The translations under genes were made by a program, and so were the position numbers. A DNA stretch of 64,000 nt, taken from NCBI GenBank assembly GCA_942493135.1, contig OW818684.1:4712001-4776000 (forward strand). Direction: 5' to 3'. Under the pieces are notes generated by a model. That model had not been told where the DNA came from. It did no database searches and saw nothing but the letters and a program-made list of their open reading frames with translations. Shown here piece after piece: positions 63,544 to 64,000 of this stretch; within the stretch, counting starts at the first letter, position 1, and every line of letters begins with the position of its first letter. The stretch comes from Planctellipticum sp942493135. GTDB lineage: Bacteria > Planctomycetota > Planctomycetia > Planctomycetales > Planctomycetaceae.

Positions 63544-64000
63544 ATGCCCAGGGGCTTGTTGGGACGCAAAGTCGGGATGACGCAGGTCTTTGACGAGACC
63601 GGCGCGGTGATTCCGGTGACTGTTCTGGAGTTGGGGCCGTGCGTGGTTCTCCAGGTGCGGACTGCGGAGAAGGATGGCTATGAAGCCGTTCAGCTCGGGT
63701 TTGGCGATAAGCCACGGCGGCTGGCGAGCCGGGCGGAGCGCGGTCACGTGGCGGCGATCGGCAGCAAGCGTCAGAAGTCGCGCCAGGCGGCTGGCGTCGA
63801 GACGCTGGTGAAGGCTGAGACTGAGCCGAAACAGTATGTGCGCGAATTTCGGACGGACGGCGAGAAGGCGGAGTATGCAGTTGGTCAGGTGCTGACCGCG
63901 GCGGCTCTGGCGGATGTGGCGTTCGTCGACGTGATCGGGACGATCAAAGGGCGTGGTTTTGCCGGTGGTATGAAGCGCCACAACTTTCACGGTCTGTGTG
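63544..64000 (+). CDS. rplC: 50S ribosomal protein L3 (partial, C-terminus outside window)
   Basis: The first 152 residues are visible. ATG 63544 with GAGG upstream. MPRGLLGRKVGMTQVFDETG is the conserved start. DVIGTIKGRGFAGGMKRHNF is the loop reaching toward the peptidyl-transferase centre. The remainder lies outside the window. Second gene of the S10 operon. Confidence 0.97.
   Translation, partial: MPRGLLGRKVGMTQVFDETGAVIPVTVLELGPCVVLQVRTAEKDGYEAVQLGFGDKPRRLASRAERGHVAAIGSKRQKSRQAAGVETLVKAETEPKQYVREFRTDGEKAEYAVGQVLTAAALADVAFVDVIGTIKGRGFAGGMKRHNFHGLC

Overview
The window looks like chromosome from a GC-rich planctomycete. Several family markers point that way: a DUF1559 protein with a type IV pilin-like N-terminus, a PVC-type membrane-bound dehydrogenase with HEAT repeats and a C-terminal CxxCH, a DUF1549/DUF1553 plus DUF1501 pair, PQQ-propeller and FHA proteins, a Ser/Thr kinase next to an ECF sigma factor, and many palindromic intergenic repeats. 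The genus cannot be fixed from this sequence alone. No rRNA, tRNA, CRISPR array, transposase or prophage was seen.

Layout. 1-3470 (mostly minus): a G8-domain secreted protein cut by the window edge, a regulatory-like lipoprotein, a DUF1559 protein, a small Cys-pair lipoprotein, then CsaA. 3786-8412 (plus): an RND metal-efflux adaptor and pump. 8428-10341: arginine decarboxylase. 10626-13015: a small membrane protein, a secreted HExxH peptidase-like protein and a small exported protein. 13275-17362: a class II photolyase, a VOC protein and a sigma-70 family factor, with a divergent CarH-like MerR regulator; this looks like a light or photo-damage module. 17388-22681: a purple-acid-phosphatase-like protein and the PVC dehydrogenase. 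23167-27717: a 1516-residue inverse-autotransporter/beta-helix surface protein. 27856-38728: gamma carbonic anhydrase, an FHA protein, a receiver, a hybrid histidine kinase with a FixL-like PAS domain, YjbQ with small hypotheticals, a repeat-type protein and an FHA-GAF kinase. 38976-41434: a divergent enolase and an ornithine cyclodeaminase family enzyme. 41511-45477 (minus): a kinase, membrane protein and ECF sigma operon. 45915-55876: small lipoproteins, a coiled-coil protein, a dipeptidase, DUF423, a phosphotransferase, a Cys-rich exported protein, a TrkA-like protein, a PQQ protein and a frameshifted zinc-ribbon membrane protein. 56179-59422: the DUF1549/DUF1501 pair. 59762-64000: the str/S10 ribosomal region (rpsL, rpsG, fusA, rpsJ, rplC), without tuf between fusA and rpsJ.

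The most unusual signals are: (1) repeat families at gene 3' ends that supply or touch the stop codons of several unrelated genes, including a composite element present twice; (2) a CarH-like regulator that seems to have lost the cobalamin-binding histidines; (3) a hybrid kinase whose PAS domain keeps the FixL haem histidine and distal arginine; (4) an enolase homologue with two substituted catalytic positions; (5) the kinase/membrane protein/sigma operon; (6) an intrinsic R88 in ribosomal protein S12. All calls come from reading the sequence and from memory of families; no database search was run.
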